The notes beneath the pieces are model-generated. The model was not told the DNA's origin and ran no database searches. It saw only the letters and a list, made by a program, of their open reading frames with translations. From contig CM040758.1 in the NCBI GenBank assembly GCA_022829145.1, positions 15,728,628-15,792,627 on the forward strand: a stretch of DNA of 64,000 bases. The letters run 5' to 3'. This document shows, one piece after another, positions 13,681 to 27,100 of this stretch. The translations under genes were made by a program, and so were the position numbers. The first letter of the stretch is position 1. Each line of letters begins with the position of its first letter. This DNA comes from Albula goreensis. Lineage: Eukaryota > Chordata > Actinopteri > Albuliformes > Albulidae.

Positions 13681-14365
13681 AAAAGGGGGGCCAGGCATAT
13701 TCATCAAGCTACAGATATGAAGTTAACTGTTACAGAACACCTTATAGGGTTTTTTTTTTTCCTTTCAGCCCTGGAGCAAGCACAGGCGGACCTATTACAT
13801 GCGATTAGCATGTGACACAAGCACCTCAGCTGGGTGGCCCCTCACATGCCTTGTTTAGAGGGATTTGGCTGGGGTCGTACTGTAATTGGCCAGCACTGCT
13901 TTATTCTGTGTTCGTTCTTACGGTGCCCATGTCGACCTCCGTTCTGCTTCTGCCTGGAGCGTGTCAGACAGCCATGCTGGAAGGGTAGGGAGCAGGGGAA
14001 TGCAGAGCGTCCCAATCTGTTTTACGTTTTACATTATTTAGTGTTTGCTCTTAACCTCATTCAGGGCAACTCGCAGTGCTGACAGTTTTACATCTCACAC
14101 ATCTCTGTTATGTTACCGGTTTTATATGCGGCTCAATCTTTTCCACAAGAGCGGCTGAGGTAAAAACGGATAGCTGCTCGGCTGCACTAATGTCCTCTTC
14201 ATTTCTTTCAGAGCTGCAGGGCAGCAGGGGGTGGTGGGTGGATGTGTGTCTGTCTGTCCCCAAACACCTGCCCTGTCCTCCAGGCGCCCCTCCACAGGAC
14301 CTGACAGAGACAGAGTGTTACTGGCCCACGATGTAGTCATCCTATTTCTCTGCCTTATCTCTCCT
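13681..14365. other. non-coding DNA, no gene seen
   Basis: Moderately GC-richer sequence with overlapping open frames on both strands, none with a recognisable domain. Contains a GGCAGCAGGGGGTGG stretch near 14219 that loosely resembles a CTCF core. Confidence 0.45.
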
Positions 14366-14514
14366 GCATGTGCACACAGGCCCACATGTGCGCACACACA
14401 CACACATGCACACACTCTCACTAGCACCACACACACACATCCACATGTGCAATATTGCACTCAGAAAAACATAGCATCACCCATGTGTGTCCACACACAC
14501 ACACACACACACAT
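14366..14514. repeat. interrupted CA microsatellite cluster
   Basis: Several CA/TG runs separated by short unique stretches, with the longest pure run near 14492-14512. Histidine/threonine-rich open frames across it are artefacts of the repeat. Confidence 0.93.
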
Positions 14515-17500
14515 TTCATTACTCCCTCTCTCTCAGGCTTAGGGGACTCTTTTGGTCCACAGCATGAGGCATGGGCCCTTCATGTTCTCACCCCTGTGTG
14601 GACTCCCTGGATGCTGGTGGGCATGGTCTGCTTCGTCCTTTCCCTTCCCGCTCTCCAGCTAGCGTCAGGCCATGATGTCACATCCTTCTAATGAAGCCTC
14701 ACGCGGCGCAGGCTTGACAAATGATGGGGCCCATTCCTTAATGATACTTACCACGGCGCATCCCGCCCCAGACGCCCCTAAACGCTGTGTTATTCCTGCA
14801 GCTTCCTGTCCACATTCAGGATTAATTGCCCATTTTATTTTTAGCGTGACTAAATGTGATATTTCAAATGTTGGGGGGAGCGGGCACATTACTGAAACCC
14901 AAGGGAATGCAAGTCTGTAATGGCCATGGGGAAAGCTGAATGGATGACCAATGAGAATAGTGTCCATCTTTCTCCTGAGAAGGAATCTTGAATTTAAGAG
15001 AATGTAATACATTTCTTCAATATAAATAGAAAATCTGAGTGAATAACGCCATGAAACTTTGCTACTGGCCCTATTATAAAGCAAGGGCTGGCTCCTTTGG
15101 AGACCAATAATGAAAGTGGGCAAGGTTGTACCCAAAGTCTTATGAAACTGCATACAATAAGGACATGAATTACTGTACAGGCAGTCCCATGGTGAGTCCC
15201 CCAGTATAAATTAGCAATGCTGCCCAGCAAACTAACACACACCACTGAGCGTATTAATTTTTTCATCATGAATGTTACATGAGAATACTGTCATTGTGTA
15301 CAAGTTACCTGCTGCAGTCCTTTGTCACACGTAAACATACCTCCACAGAAACAAGGGTAATTGGCCAGTACACAGTTCTCTTCTGTTCAAGCTTTCCTCC
15401 TGTTCACCTGTCTTTGCTTTCATCTAATATGATTTGATAAAATAAAAGTCGAAGTAACTGAACATACAGACAACAGCTGTGAGGTTCCTGGTGACTGTTT
15501 CATTTTCTGCTTTACTGTTTGATAAACAAGAATGTTTGTCAATGCTGAGATGAAATGAAAGTAAAAATGCAGGCCTGGAAATGAAAGCCTGTGAGGAAAG
15601 GAAGGTGGGTGGGAGCAGGGAGGCTGGGGGCTTGAGGAATGCTAAAATGAGGAAGGAACAAAAGACAGACAGACTGAGGCTGAGACTGTGGCTTGAATGT
15701 TCAGTGTTGGGTCATTTCTCCCCCTCCATTGTGACAAAAAGGCATTTCTTAAACTGTGGACTGAACGATGAAAGGCACTACTTTGGTACTCCACTCGAAC
15801 CTTTTGTTTCACCCTTGGAATTTTGAAGAATTATTCTCGTTCACAGAGAAGTGACGGCACTTGAGGCTTTTCACCAGGGAGAGAGGAGAGAGGCCCTTCT
15901 GAGTACCCAGGGCCATGGAAGAGCTTGTCTGCTGCCTTTTTTATATAACTGGTTTCATTTTCATGATTTTTTCCTACTTTTAGCTGCTGTTAACCAGGAG
16001 TGTGTGGTGGTGGTGGTGGTGGTGGGGGGGTTATTTGGTGGTATTATATGGGGGAGGTGGGGTGGAAGCCTCCACTTAAACACAGCTCTCCCTGTGAACT
16101 AAGGCAAAATTGGGATCAGATTAGAACAGGCCCCAAGTTTCCCAAAGCTTCCAAAGCAGAGATTGTTTGGGATAAGTGCTCACTCCCAAGTCCCGCTTTT
16201 ATTTTTTTTCCTCGAGTGCTTTCAGAGGGCCCCTATCACATATTCCCCCGGTGGTCCTTCGGAAGCCAGGTGCCTGGGATTGTCTCCAACACTTGCCCTC
16301 TCCTTCCTAACAAGCTCCCTAGACCCCCAACCCAAAAAAACCTTTCTCCTTCTGGGTGCATTTCCATAATGTCATTTTATTAGGTCTGGACTGGAGAACA
16401 GAAGTGATTCAGTGTGAACCCTCCAATGGGTTAACACCAAATAAAAAAGTGTTTCAACAAAAGCAGACTTCTTTTTTCCCACTCTTAATTTATCATTTGA
16501 ATGTGTGCCTCGTGGTCTGGGAATCTCATTGGTGTACAGGTGGAATGAGTTTCTGTGACAGTGTGGGCCGATAATGAAATAGGTTTTCCCTGTTTTTCTT
16601 TCAATAGACCCTGACGCTTCGCACAATCGCAGACCCAGGGAAAAAAACCGATGGAGCAAAATTGCTCTCATTGCTCGATTCAGACTTAATGGCTGCTGTC
16701 TTTGCTCAAATATCAATCAGTTTCTGTTTACCAAAATGGATGATTTTCTAGACGCAAGTGACTATCCATCCACCATTATCTTTAATGAACAGTCTCTTGC
16801 AGGCATTTACCATTTGTATTTATTTACTGGATCTACTTTACCAGACAGTGGGACACACTTTTTTAACTGAGTTTGTCCTCCAGATTAATTAGTCCATAAT
16901 GAGTTGTTTCATTTAATGATCATTACTTTACTGTTATTATTTGTCTTTGTTTATGTTTGCCCATTTCTTTTGCTCTCTCAGTGACATCAGTAGGTTTTTC
17001 TGTCTGTATGTTTTTTGCTTTTTTGCCTATTCATTTTGGTTTCCTCATGAAGCTCATACGGTGAGACAATATGCATTTTATCTTCATGTTATTGCTCTAA
17101 TTGTTGGTGGAACCCTTTCCAACTGCTCCATTACCCAGTGAAATGTCCAGAAATTGACTTTGTTAGATTTGTATTCCCTAGTGGTGATTAGTGGAAAATG
17201 TATCTGCGATGAGGAGTGTAATGGTTTTGTTCCTGTCAGGCTTCATTTCCAGTGTTTATTCTAGTCTTAAATATTTAAGAAACCAGGATTCCGACTGCTT
17301 GACGACTGTGCCACCTGTGGCTAGCTCATCAGAGAGAGGCAAGGGCAACATTCCCCAAACATCCACCTGTGTGATGAGCTCCTGCAGCGCTCATATTTTA
17401 TACACAGTGGAGTACTGTCTTCTTTAAAACCTGATATTGTGTTTATAGTAATGTTATGGGATGAAACATTCCCAGAAAGGTAAGAGGGAAATGTGAAACC

Positions 17501-18341
17501 GTGCTAGTGCAAAGCAACAGGAGAGAATTGCAGTTCCATCGGTGGTACATTGTTTTATCTGCACTCAGATTGGAATGGTGCCTTTATATTTTCCAGTCTT
17601 TCTGTTGCTTCAACATTGCTTCATCACTGAAGGAATGCATGGCAGGATGCTTGCCCTGTAATGGGACATCCATCTTCCATGCACAGCTGCACAGGTTTAT
17701 GTCAAAGGAGCCCCAAAAATGACATGTGGCAAGGAATATCCTACCATCGACACCCTTCACCCATGGGCCATACTAGCGTTCTGTTCTCCTCCATACTACT
17801 ACTGTTCTCCATACATGTGCCTCACTGTGGGATTCCCTTCCATGTTCACTACTTGCATGGACAGGATTTGGTGAAACTGTTTTATTGGTTTTTCAGCTTT
17901 TCAAATTCACAATAAAACGCATCACCCTTTTTCCTCCCAGGGGAAAGATATTGCAAGGTATTGCATAATCTTCCTCGTTCAGTGGGCCTCCAATTCAGCA
18001 ACACCAAGTAACTGACTAATAATAAGGCAAAGCCAGATAGCGTTCCCATGGCTTAGATAATTACAAAACCTGTTGGGGCAGATCCAAAAAGTGGTAAGAG
18101 TGGAGTGGGCATAGAGGGTGATTAATTATTGGGAAAATATCTAAGAATAATGCTAATCCATATTATAACCGAAACATTTTGAAGAGAGAGGTTGAGGCAG
18201 TTTTATACCTTTCATATATTATATCTGTACACAAAAGGTATTCTAATATTTGAACTATTTCTGTCATTAAAGTCGCTAGATTATAAATAGTGAAACATAT
18301 GGTGGAACAATTTCAATTCCCATTCACTTGAATGGGAAAGT
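14515..18341. other. non-coding DNA with GTG repeat, no gene seen
   Basis: Contains a GGT/GTG microsatellite (16001-16030) and mixed-complexity blocks near 14.66-14.89 and 16.61-16.74 kb. The 162-codon minus-strand frame at 14665-15153 shows no recognisable domain and overlaps the first of these blocks; I treat it as chance. Confidence 0.5.
14655..14895. promoter_or_regulatory. candidate conserved non-coding element
   Basis: A block mixing CpG-containing sequence (ACGCGGCGCAGG near 14701) with AT motifs such as GGATTAATTGCC near 14818. It is open in several frames without a recognisable product, which suits constrained non-coding sequence as well as coding. Not tested. Confidence 0.2.
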
Positions 18342-18368
18342 GGTCTCAGACTTTTAGACCCTACTGTA
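18342..18368 (+). mobile_element. solitary Tc1/mariner-type terminal inverted repeat
   Basis: GGTCTCAGACTTTTAGACCC followed by TACTG and then TA resembles the outer end of fish Tc1-like transposons, whose ends read out to a TA target site. I did not find the matching opposite end within the preceding few kilobases, so this looks like a truncated 3' end. The element may extend left to about 18230. Confidence 0.6.
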
Positions 18369-21300
18369 TATTTGTGAATATTTATTTTCATTGTATTTAG
18401 CACTCTTTCTCAGGCAGCTGTTTTTCTGATTGTCATAATATATTGTTATGTTGTTTTGTTGTTTTAATAATGTGATATTAACATAGTATAGGCTGTGTAT
18501 TTACAGATACAGATGATGAGGCTGATAGGCTGTAGAGAATGTAAGGGATTAAAAACAGCAGCAAATGTCAAGATAGTAACATTAGCTGAAGTTTGCTAGC
18601 TACATAGTAAGCCAGCTAGGTTTGTCCAATGTATAATTTTACAGCTGTGACTTAACTATTACCAGAGACGGGTGAGCTGGAAATGTTTTTTCACTGAAAG
18701 CATGGGGGTTACAGCTGCATTGAAATAAAGGTGTGGGAGCTGACCATGCCCATGTTCAATCTATCTCAGTGGAAGCCAGAGGCCAGACAGGATTTTCTTC
18801 TCTGATCTTAGGGTGCTTGTGCTTGTATTTAGTAAGAACACATTTCTTTATCTGGTTTCACCAAATAAAACTTGCCATTCATTGGCAATTTAAAAGAAGA
18901 AGCAGAGCCACGATGCTGTGTTAGCACAGAGTGACCACATAATGCGCAGCCCCCATATTATAATGCGTTAAGCTTAAGTAATCATTGACGTTCCGAAGGA
19001 TGTTTTAGTTACTCACATTTACATTTTTTTTGCTGGTTCTGCAGGGGATCATATTGCAGTCTGGATGTTTGTCCATGGTTTCCTTAATAGAGGTCACATT
19101 GCTTGATGTGATTTGTTCTAATGATTATAACACGGCTCCTTGGGAGTTGGGCGTCTCATTGTGCTAGGCATATTAGCACATTTCATTAAGCCCCTAGATC
19201 CTGCAGTTATTCATATTTTCCCCCTTGGCTAGTCTAAGCCCACCTAGAAACAGTATCTGTGGTGTGCGTCACCACAAGCTTCCTCTTGGTAACGGTTGGA
19301 GTTCATGTGTGCTCCTTGAATTTTTGACATTCCTCTGATGAACTGTCATTTCAGTGTGTGTTCTTGGTGTAGACAAAAAGGCAACAATGTAACCTCCTCC
19401 TGTAATTGTTAATTAGTGGCTAATTGAGTTGTCTTCTAATTTGTATATTTGTTTTGATTTTGGTTATTTAATCAGGTGACATGCAGTTGTAAAACTCTGA
19501 ATGGTTTTCCCTGGGATTACATCATACCAAATTAAATTGAGTAATCCACTTGCATGTGCTGGCTGTGTCATTCATGTGTAATATAAGACATAATTGCTCT
19601 CTGCTTCTCCTAGCAATTCCTTCCCTGGACGTCAATCGACAGATTAGTCACTACATCTCAAAGGGCCTGAATTTGCTCCCTGTTTAACAGAATTAACACA
19701 GCGAAATCAAATAATGGTTCCCCAGGGTGTAGTGTTCTGTAGTGCAAGGATACTCGGCTTATTCTCCCCATGAACAGGTGTTTAAATCATTACATTTTCA
19801 TGTCATGCTTGAATTTTAACAGATATTATGTTTCAATATCAACATTACGCTGCAGCTTGGGTCAGTTTGCAGGAGTGTGTCAGGGCTAAAAAGGCTTTCC
19901 ATATGAACCATTTTCCAGTTGTTTCTTTAACAACGAGAGCAAGAACGAGAGCAAGAGATTGAGATTGAGAAGACTACATGTATATTTTTGGGGAGTGTTG
20001 GGGATGATCAGGGGCTTTGAAATTAACTTTGGGTAAGGTGTTCTGCCGTCAATTAAACTAAAAATACACTCCTCCTCTGAACCTTCATCGATATGGTGAA
20101 CAAGCTGGCTGAAGTATTGTTTTATGTTTCAAAAGTATGCTAATTTAGCTGAGCTGCATGTGGGTCAACCCCACAAGTAGAAAAATAGAGGCCCACCACT
20201 TACAGAAATGTAAACCTTGGTACCCAAGATTTAGCTGGCCAACTAAGACAGTGACAGAAGAGGAGCTATAATAGCAAATGGCTGATTGGCTAGCATAATG
20301 TGTGTCATCAGGGCGCTTGTTGTAGCCGCATGCAAGATGTTTCCCTTCTCACCTAATCAGTGTACTGTGGTTGTATCTGTTAGTACAAACTTCCCTAGAA
20401 TAGTACAGCACTTGATACAGTAGCAGTATCAGTTGCAATGTTTCCTGCAGTCATCGTTTCGGTATGTTCAACGAGTCCTCATTTGTACACTTGGCAGTTT
20501 ACCAGGTGCAATTATTTAGCTTGGTGAAGATGCTGAAAGGTGTGTTGCCAGGTCTCGTATCTTAAACACATGTGCTGAGTAAACAGTATTCTGAGCCCGC
20601 CGCATACATTATCGTCGCATTCCGTTATTTCAACACTCCGCTGGCAAGGACTGCTCTGAAAGGTCACTCTCTGTCAACAAGATTGTCTGTTGAGATTCTA
20701 TTTCAGCGATTGCTCTATTGGGGGTTGGGGGGAGTTAGTTGGAAAAATCATAATTTCATTCTGGGCAGTTTTTTTCTTATAGTTGTGTTAGATGGATGCA
20801 CAATAATTTTGGGAGGGCGTACCAATCCTTTTTTTACTTTCTCTTTATCCTCAGGTACAGCAGTCAGATCTTGCATGTGTGACCGGATCCAAGATTTAAT
20901 GACTCTTCCCAGCTCATCTTTGTTCTTATGTGAGTAAACCCTACCATGTATACAAGTGTGTTTGGTTCTAAATGCATGAACTGTAATCACGATTTAATGA
21001 TCAGGTCCCCATGCGTTGTATTTGAAATTGGACAGTTGACAATGTTTAATTCCAAATTTGTTTATGTATCTATTTATGTTTTTAATGCGCTCTTGTTTTT
21101 TAATGTAGATAAATATATATTATTTATAATTTAAATTTTAGATCTCCCCTCTGCTCCCCCCTTTTTCCTGTTACTTTCACTGTTACTTCATTACAGTTAA
21201 GGGTAAATAAAAGCAGGAAAAACCTTTGGGTGAGTTTGAACTGACAACTAATTTCCCTGGACAATACAGTCTGCAAGCCTCTCCAATTTTTTTCCTTCTT

Positions 21301-22191
21301 TCACTCCCCCAACCCCCCACCCCGCTCTTATTGATCCATCTGTAGGAAGTGGTTTGGTTTGCCGTTTTGTGGAGCTGCGTCATTTAAAACTACCACATTA
21401 CTGCATTTGACCGAGGGCAAATAAAAACAGAGGCATCCTGACAGTGACACCCAAGGGTCTCCCACTGCTGTTGGTTTTAATGCCAATGCGCTGGTCTCCA
21501 CCACTCCCCAAATGGGTTGATCTATCAACCTGGTCAGAGGCATCGACATGCCTGACCTATAAAGGAACAGTGGGGCCTTGTGAAAAAATGTGGAGTCATC
21601 AACCCCCTACCTCACACCCTCTCTGCCTGCCACCCTGGAGGGGTTTCACTCCAGATTGAGATGTTTCACTGCCAGGGTAGGGAAGCTGTAGCTGGCAGAG
21701 GGAAGCAGTTGTGATTTCTTTTTTTTTTCCTCAACACCGACTTGAGACAAACTTGTTAGCCTCAGCAAGCTTTTCATTCCAACTGTAGAAGAGAGAGGCT
21801 GTAATCTCCTCTGACTCTTGTAACAACTTTAGCCCTTGCTTTGTTCCACACGGCAGATGCACCAGCAATTACATAGTGCAATGTGTATGTTGTTGGAGGA
21901 TTATGAAGTCTGCATATACTTGGTTTCTGAACTTGCAGTCAAATGGCCAACCATGGCCATTAGAGAGTGGTGAATCTAATGACATTCACCAGCTTAGTCG
22001 GTGAGGATGGGCCAATCGTTGTCATGCGAATGTGGACCAGAAGTCATAGCTGGGTAAATAGCGCTGCTGGAAGACCCAGTCACAGTGCTCACGCCAGCTT
22101 TGTGAATGTATGTCTCTACTCTGTGGGCCACCCAGAAACAATTTATTTTTTAATAATTTTTTATGAACCAATTTTACCTAAATTTTTCCTC
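18369..22191. other. non-coding DNA, no gene seen
   Basis: Includes a homeodomain-motif-rich block near 19.38-19.60 kb. The plus-strand frame at 20572-20937 (121 codons) and others have no recognisable domain. A poly-T run lies near 21719-21728. Confidence 0.55.
19380..19600. promoter_or_regulatory. candidate enhancer with clustered TAAT cores
   Basis: Several ATTA/TAAT cores (TGTTAATTAG, GGCTAATTGAG, TTCTAATTTG) lie within 50 bp near 19405-19445, in a non-repetitive block with no coding frame. The regulatory role is inferred from motif density. Confidence 0.25.
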
Positions 22192-22241
22192 AAGTTTGGA
22201 AAGCAATTTAAGTTTGGAAAGCAATTTAAGTTTGGAAAGCA
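22192..22241. repeat. 18-bp tandem repeat, 2.8 copies
   Basis: The unit AAGTTTGGAAAGCAATTT starts at 22192, 22210 and 22228 (the third is truncated after 14 bases) with no mismatches. The unit length is a multiple of three, so it keeps a frame open on both strands. Confidence 0.95.
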
Positions 22242-22499
22242 TGCACTCTCCTCCAGTAGTTTCGTAACGTATTTTATCAAAACCATAAGTGTAAAAACTT
22301 CTATACATGTTTTTGAAAAACTTGGAATTCTCCCAGCAAGTTTCATAAATCAGTCATTATTACCCGTCAGACACCCTAATGACTTGGATTGTTGGCTAAG
22401 TCCTTCAGCAGACAGAGAGGTTGTAGGGTGTAGGTAATGAAGATACTTAACTTGTTGAATATAGCATTCTTTCATAAATGAAAATAAAACGGCAAGAAA

Positions 22500-22700
22500 C
22501 CAATATGCCCCCACTTATCAAGAGAACAACGCTTTCATTGCTGTCAGTATGTTGGAGGCTGGAATAAGTCAACACGCTGTCACTCGCCATCTGGAGTTTT
22601 CACAGACAACCATTTATAATCTCGAAAGATGTTACAGCTAAACCCGGTCCATCATGGATAGGCCACAATCTGGGAGACAATGACTCGCAGCACCTCTCCA
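22500..22700 (+). pseudogene. decayed Tc1/mariner transposase N-terminal fragment
   Basis: Translation from 22531 gives a helix-turn-helix typical of Tc1-like transposases: AVSMLEAGISQHAVTRHL followed by FSQTTIYNLERCYS, then TRSIMDRPQSGR, which resembles the DRPRSGRP hinge of the family. A stop lies at 22639-22641 and another at 22681-22683, and the reading frame is lost after that. No DDE catalytic domain follows. Transposases of this family bind their terminal repeats with this domain and move by cut-and-paste. This copy is a dead fragment. Confidence 0.8.
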
Positions 22701-24170
22701 GTACCCAGATTTCATTTTACTCTGTTTGGTTTGATGTGTGTGCACGTTGTGGATTCATGGTAATGAAACAGCCATTTACTGACACCCTCTATGGTGTGCT
22801 ATTGAGCCTTGACCATCCTGTGTTAAGATGTAATTGGCCATAGCTTTGACCAGGATGAGTAATATCAGTACTACACCAATTTAAGTGTAAATTGCCAAAT
22901 GTCTAGATAACCAGTAGTGCCAAATTGAAACACTGCCTCACACTTACAATTGCAGCTGGAAAAAACACTGCATTGTTTTGTGCTGATGCTACATAGTTAT
23001 TACTGGGAGTAAAAGGTATAATTAATGGAATGATTAATGCAATGATTGTGTTAACATAAAATCTGTCATAGAAAAAAATAATCAATCTTTGATTGCTCTC
23101 TGTTTTCATCATCTGGGTTCGACCATTCAGGTTATTTTGCTTCTATTTTATATGAACCTGTCAAAGCCATGCAAAAAAGGATAGAGGAGGTCAGCTTTCC
23201 AATCAGAATGTATGACCTAAGGGTAATGGGGCTCAGCCTTCAGCCCGTAAGCAATTGGTGAAATGTAAAGGAGAGGAGAAAAAAGAGGAACATCTTCTAA
23301 AACTTATTTTAGTTTTCATATACCTTTGCTACAGCAACACATATCCAAAGAAATAGTCCAAAAGCACAGGTAGAGTGCGGGAGATTTTACAATGGTAACT
23401 TTCATGTAATGATAGTAATAATAATAATAATAATTAATAGAAAGACTGTTTTGATTACTTTGCAGTTAGAGACTAATTGCAATTGACTGAGTCTTTGATT
23501 GAATCTTCCCCCTTTACTGACTTAAATAAAATAAGAGAACAAATATGAAATAAGAAATGAAAGTACATCACTGAGGTACAAGCAAGTAACAGCAGCAAAG
23601 AGGAACTCTTACTCAGGGAAGAGAAATTTTCTTTTCTTTCTTTTTAGTCTCTTCCCTCAAGTCTGTTCCTTACAATGTCATTGGGTTAGGGCCTTAAATG
23701 TATCTGCTGGAATTTTGGTGAGACCTGAGGGTTGAATTTGACCTATTAATATTTGACTAATAACCTCATTAAATCCCCAAACCCTGCTGTCCAGGTTGTG
23801 AGTAATGTCAAATAAGCCAGGTGAATCTGTCCTGGGGTTCTGAGACTTCTCTAAAATCAGACAAAATGAAAATGAAATGTTTCTTTACCAATGTGTTGCC
23901 TTGACAAATGAGGAGTTGTCATTCTGTCTGGTACTCCACATTGCCTCTAAAAATACTGTAGTGTTAAGTGCAGCCAGTACATTGAATGAAAGTTGAGTTT
24001 TAAAACTGGATTGATGTTTACTCAGTCGGACATTTATATCTGAAATTTGAAACCACTGTAAAATAAAAAAAAAGAAAAGCTTGTTTAGTCTGGAAATTAT
24101 CATCAGACCTGAAGGAACTGAAAAAACATAGATAAAAAAAAAAAAAAACATATAGACTCAAGCACAACAT

Positions 24171-24189
24171 ACACACACACACACACACA
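24171..24189. repeat. AC microsatellite
   Basis: A pure AC run, with a 15-base poly-A run about 22 bases upstream (24134-24148). Confidence 0.95.
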
Positions 24190-27100
24190 TTACATCCATC
24201 TGTAATGTCTGAGGTTCCAAAAATGTAGGGATGTTGATGTACTATTTGTGAACTCTGGCATGCCAGTGATTGCTGTGAGCAGATCCACAGTGAGTGATGA
24301 GTGAAGATAAGGCTGTATTCTGTATCTGTGACAGCAGTTGCCTTCTCTAGAACGTGTGGGCGATCCAGCATACTGCAGAGTTGACAGTCCTGCTTTTACC
24401 ATGGTGTGGGTTTCTTCCCCCTTCTGTCTGTTTACTGAGAAATGGCACAATTTTATGTTCTGTGGTAAAGTTTTACTGTACATGTTTAGGCCTGTAAAAG
24501 CAAGCCTTTGAGTGGCTGTCGGTTGGCACTCATTGTATGTGATTATTCCCTTTTGTTTGATTTATTGTTGGCTGTGGCTTATGCAGAGGGAAGTAGTTGA
24601 CATCAGATATTCTACCAAGAGTTATTCTTCCAGATAACTCTTCAGTCTTGTGACTCTGGCACTGACACCATCCAGCTGTACCATGTTTTGTCCTCAACCT
24701 TCTATAACAAATAAATGCAAGTGTTAAACAAGTGTTTAATAGGCTTTGTTGACAAATTATCTTGTTGACCATCATCCAGCCGAAAATCATTCCCCTTAAA
24801 TGGTTTTGATTATGAAGGGTATCACAGAAGCATTTTCCCATTGCCAGTATATGAAACTCTGGACAACTTCTCTATTACCTAAATAAATGTACTCAATACT
24901 GAGGAATCTGATGATTCATATGTATAATGTATGAATGAGGAGTTTTGCAGGGTAATTCAGTTCAAAATGTACAGCCTCAAAATAACTCCAGGATGGATTT
25001 CTGTGTGTTTTTTAACCTAAACATTCTATTTTTATACCACTCACATATGAATTATATTTTTTGGGGCATGGCTCCAAACTGCAACTAAAATAATCGAAAA
25101 TGAGAAAATGTAGAATGAAGACTGTCCCATTAGAGTAGATGTATGTTATTACTGTAGGTTGCCTTGGTTGCCTTTGAGCTATCTGCTAGAAGAACTTATT
25201 GGTTGCATGAATAGAATATTTGATCAGCATCTTTAATAGTTGATTCAAATGACAGTGAGCAAAGGCTGAAGGAAAAAAATCATCATTTTTATACACCAAC
25301 CCTCATGACTCATAATAGTCCACAGATTCTGACCTCAAAAGTGTAACAAGCAGAACCTGAGTTTGACAGTGAATTGCATCATTCGGAGGATGGGCCAGCC
25401 CCATGTGTATCCACAACCCACACCAACTCATTGGTTCAAAACACTGTGGTTGGTGGAGTTTGCACAGATATGGTATGACCAGCAGTTCTGCTAGAATTAA
25501 TCGTTATCTGTCAATGTTTATTTTTGTCTGTCATTAAGTTTGCTTTAATATTTACTGTTTTACATCATTTGCAATGCATTCTGGGGATGTGTCTCAGTGT
25601 TATAACATTTTATTTCTAGCAAGTATGTACTTATTCATGATCAGGGATTAAACCGGGAACCAGATGGAGAAGGAGTTCCACCTCCTTGGCTGGAATGATA
25701 ATTGTATCAGCTTCATAACATAACCTTGTGTGTGCTTCTGCAGGGGTAACTTGGTACTATGCTTGTACCCCGTTCTCTGCCCTGCTCGTCATTAAACACT
25801 ATTTATTGTCATCAAGGTTCTTTCTAAGTGCAACAGTTGCTTCTCTGCTCACTTTATCCTTACGTGACACATATATCATCCCGTATCATTGCTATTCACA
25901 GCCTTGTCCCGAGCTGTCCGACTCGGTCCATTTTGCTTTGTCCAACTCAATTGCTTATGCATAAGTGACCTTGCTGCATAACCAGGAAGCTAGCTTGTTA
26001 TTTATGCAGTGAATCAAGAGCCCCAAGGATGGGAGAAGCGTTGGGGCTCTTTTCTCTCTCTTCTGCCACTGCTTCTTCTTCTCTGTTTTCTCTTTTACAT
26101 TGTACATTAATACTTGGTGCAAATTGCACCTGACTCATGGGCTGTTAACATTGACATGACAAAGGGACATGATTTATTGACAGACGATTTTAGAATTGAA
26201 GGGGTTTTTACTTCATTTTTCCCACTACAACAAGGTAAACATCGCTATAGGCTTTGATCTGATGCCTTGTCCCCAATTTTGGAGTTTAAAAAAACAAAAG
26301 TAACTGGACTTGTAATGATTAACTAGTCATTCCTGTTGGAAACCAGAGCATCCATATAACATAAGGCTCTTCCGAGCACTAAGAATTTGAAAGATTCCCT
26401 ACAAATTGTACACAGTCGATGTACTACTGCACACAATGTTTGTCCCTTTCTTTCCCACCAATGAAATATATGAAAAATACTTGTATAGATGGCCACAGTA
26501 GATGCACTAGGGCACATATGTTTTTTTCCCTTTCCCTTTCCTAACCAATCAAATATCCATTTCTTGAATAGGTTGCTTTGACCTTCAGATGGATGCCTGA
26601 AACCATTGCAGGGTAATTTGATGTGAGGATTCAAAGGCCTTCAATCAGAACTCCAGCTGAGCAGCCCGGGCTGCTGGTCCAGCTCATTTTTCAAAGTCAG
26701 AACCTTGAAACCATAAAATCTTTTTTTCTAACATACGGTATGAATATGTTTAATAATAATAATAAATACCCCTTCACTGGAATTTTAATTAATGATAATA
26801 TTTTTTATTAAGGCTCCTCATTAAGATTCTCAGAATAACTTTGTAAGCATGCATACACACTTGTCAGTAAGGTACCATAGGGTGTGTTGATTAAGTAATG
26901 TGAATTGGTGTCAAAACTGAAACAATTTATATTTTTGCAGTACTTTTAAGTACTTTCCCAGTACTAAAAATACTGTACTTGTTATCACCAATGCACTTGT
27001 TATTTTCTTAAAGTTTGTTGAATATGTTATTGTATCATTGACATGAATGTACAATGTACAAATGAAAATCTGTTAAGTATTCAGTTTTAGAGACAGCAAA

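Noticed and set aside
14219-14234. CTCF-like core GCAGCAGGGGGTGG
   Set aside because: Only a partial match by eye, in a G-rich stretch; no scoring matrix could be run.
14665-15153. 162-codon minus-strand open frame
   Set aside because: No domain, no splice-site context, and it overlaps other open frames on the opposite strand.
25640-25720. Possible tRNA-derived SINE fragment (GGGATTAAACCGGGAACC resembles a reversed B box)
   Set aside because: No A box, no tail, and no second copy in the window.
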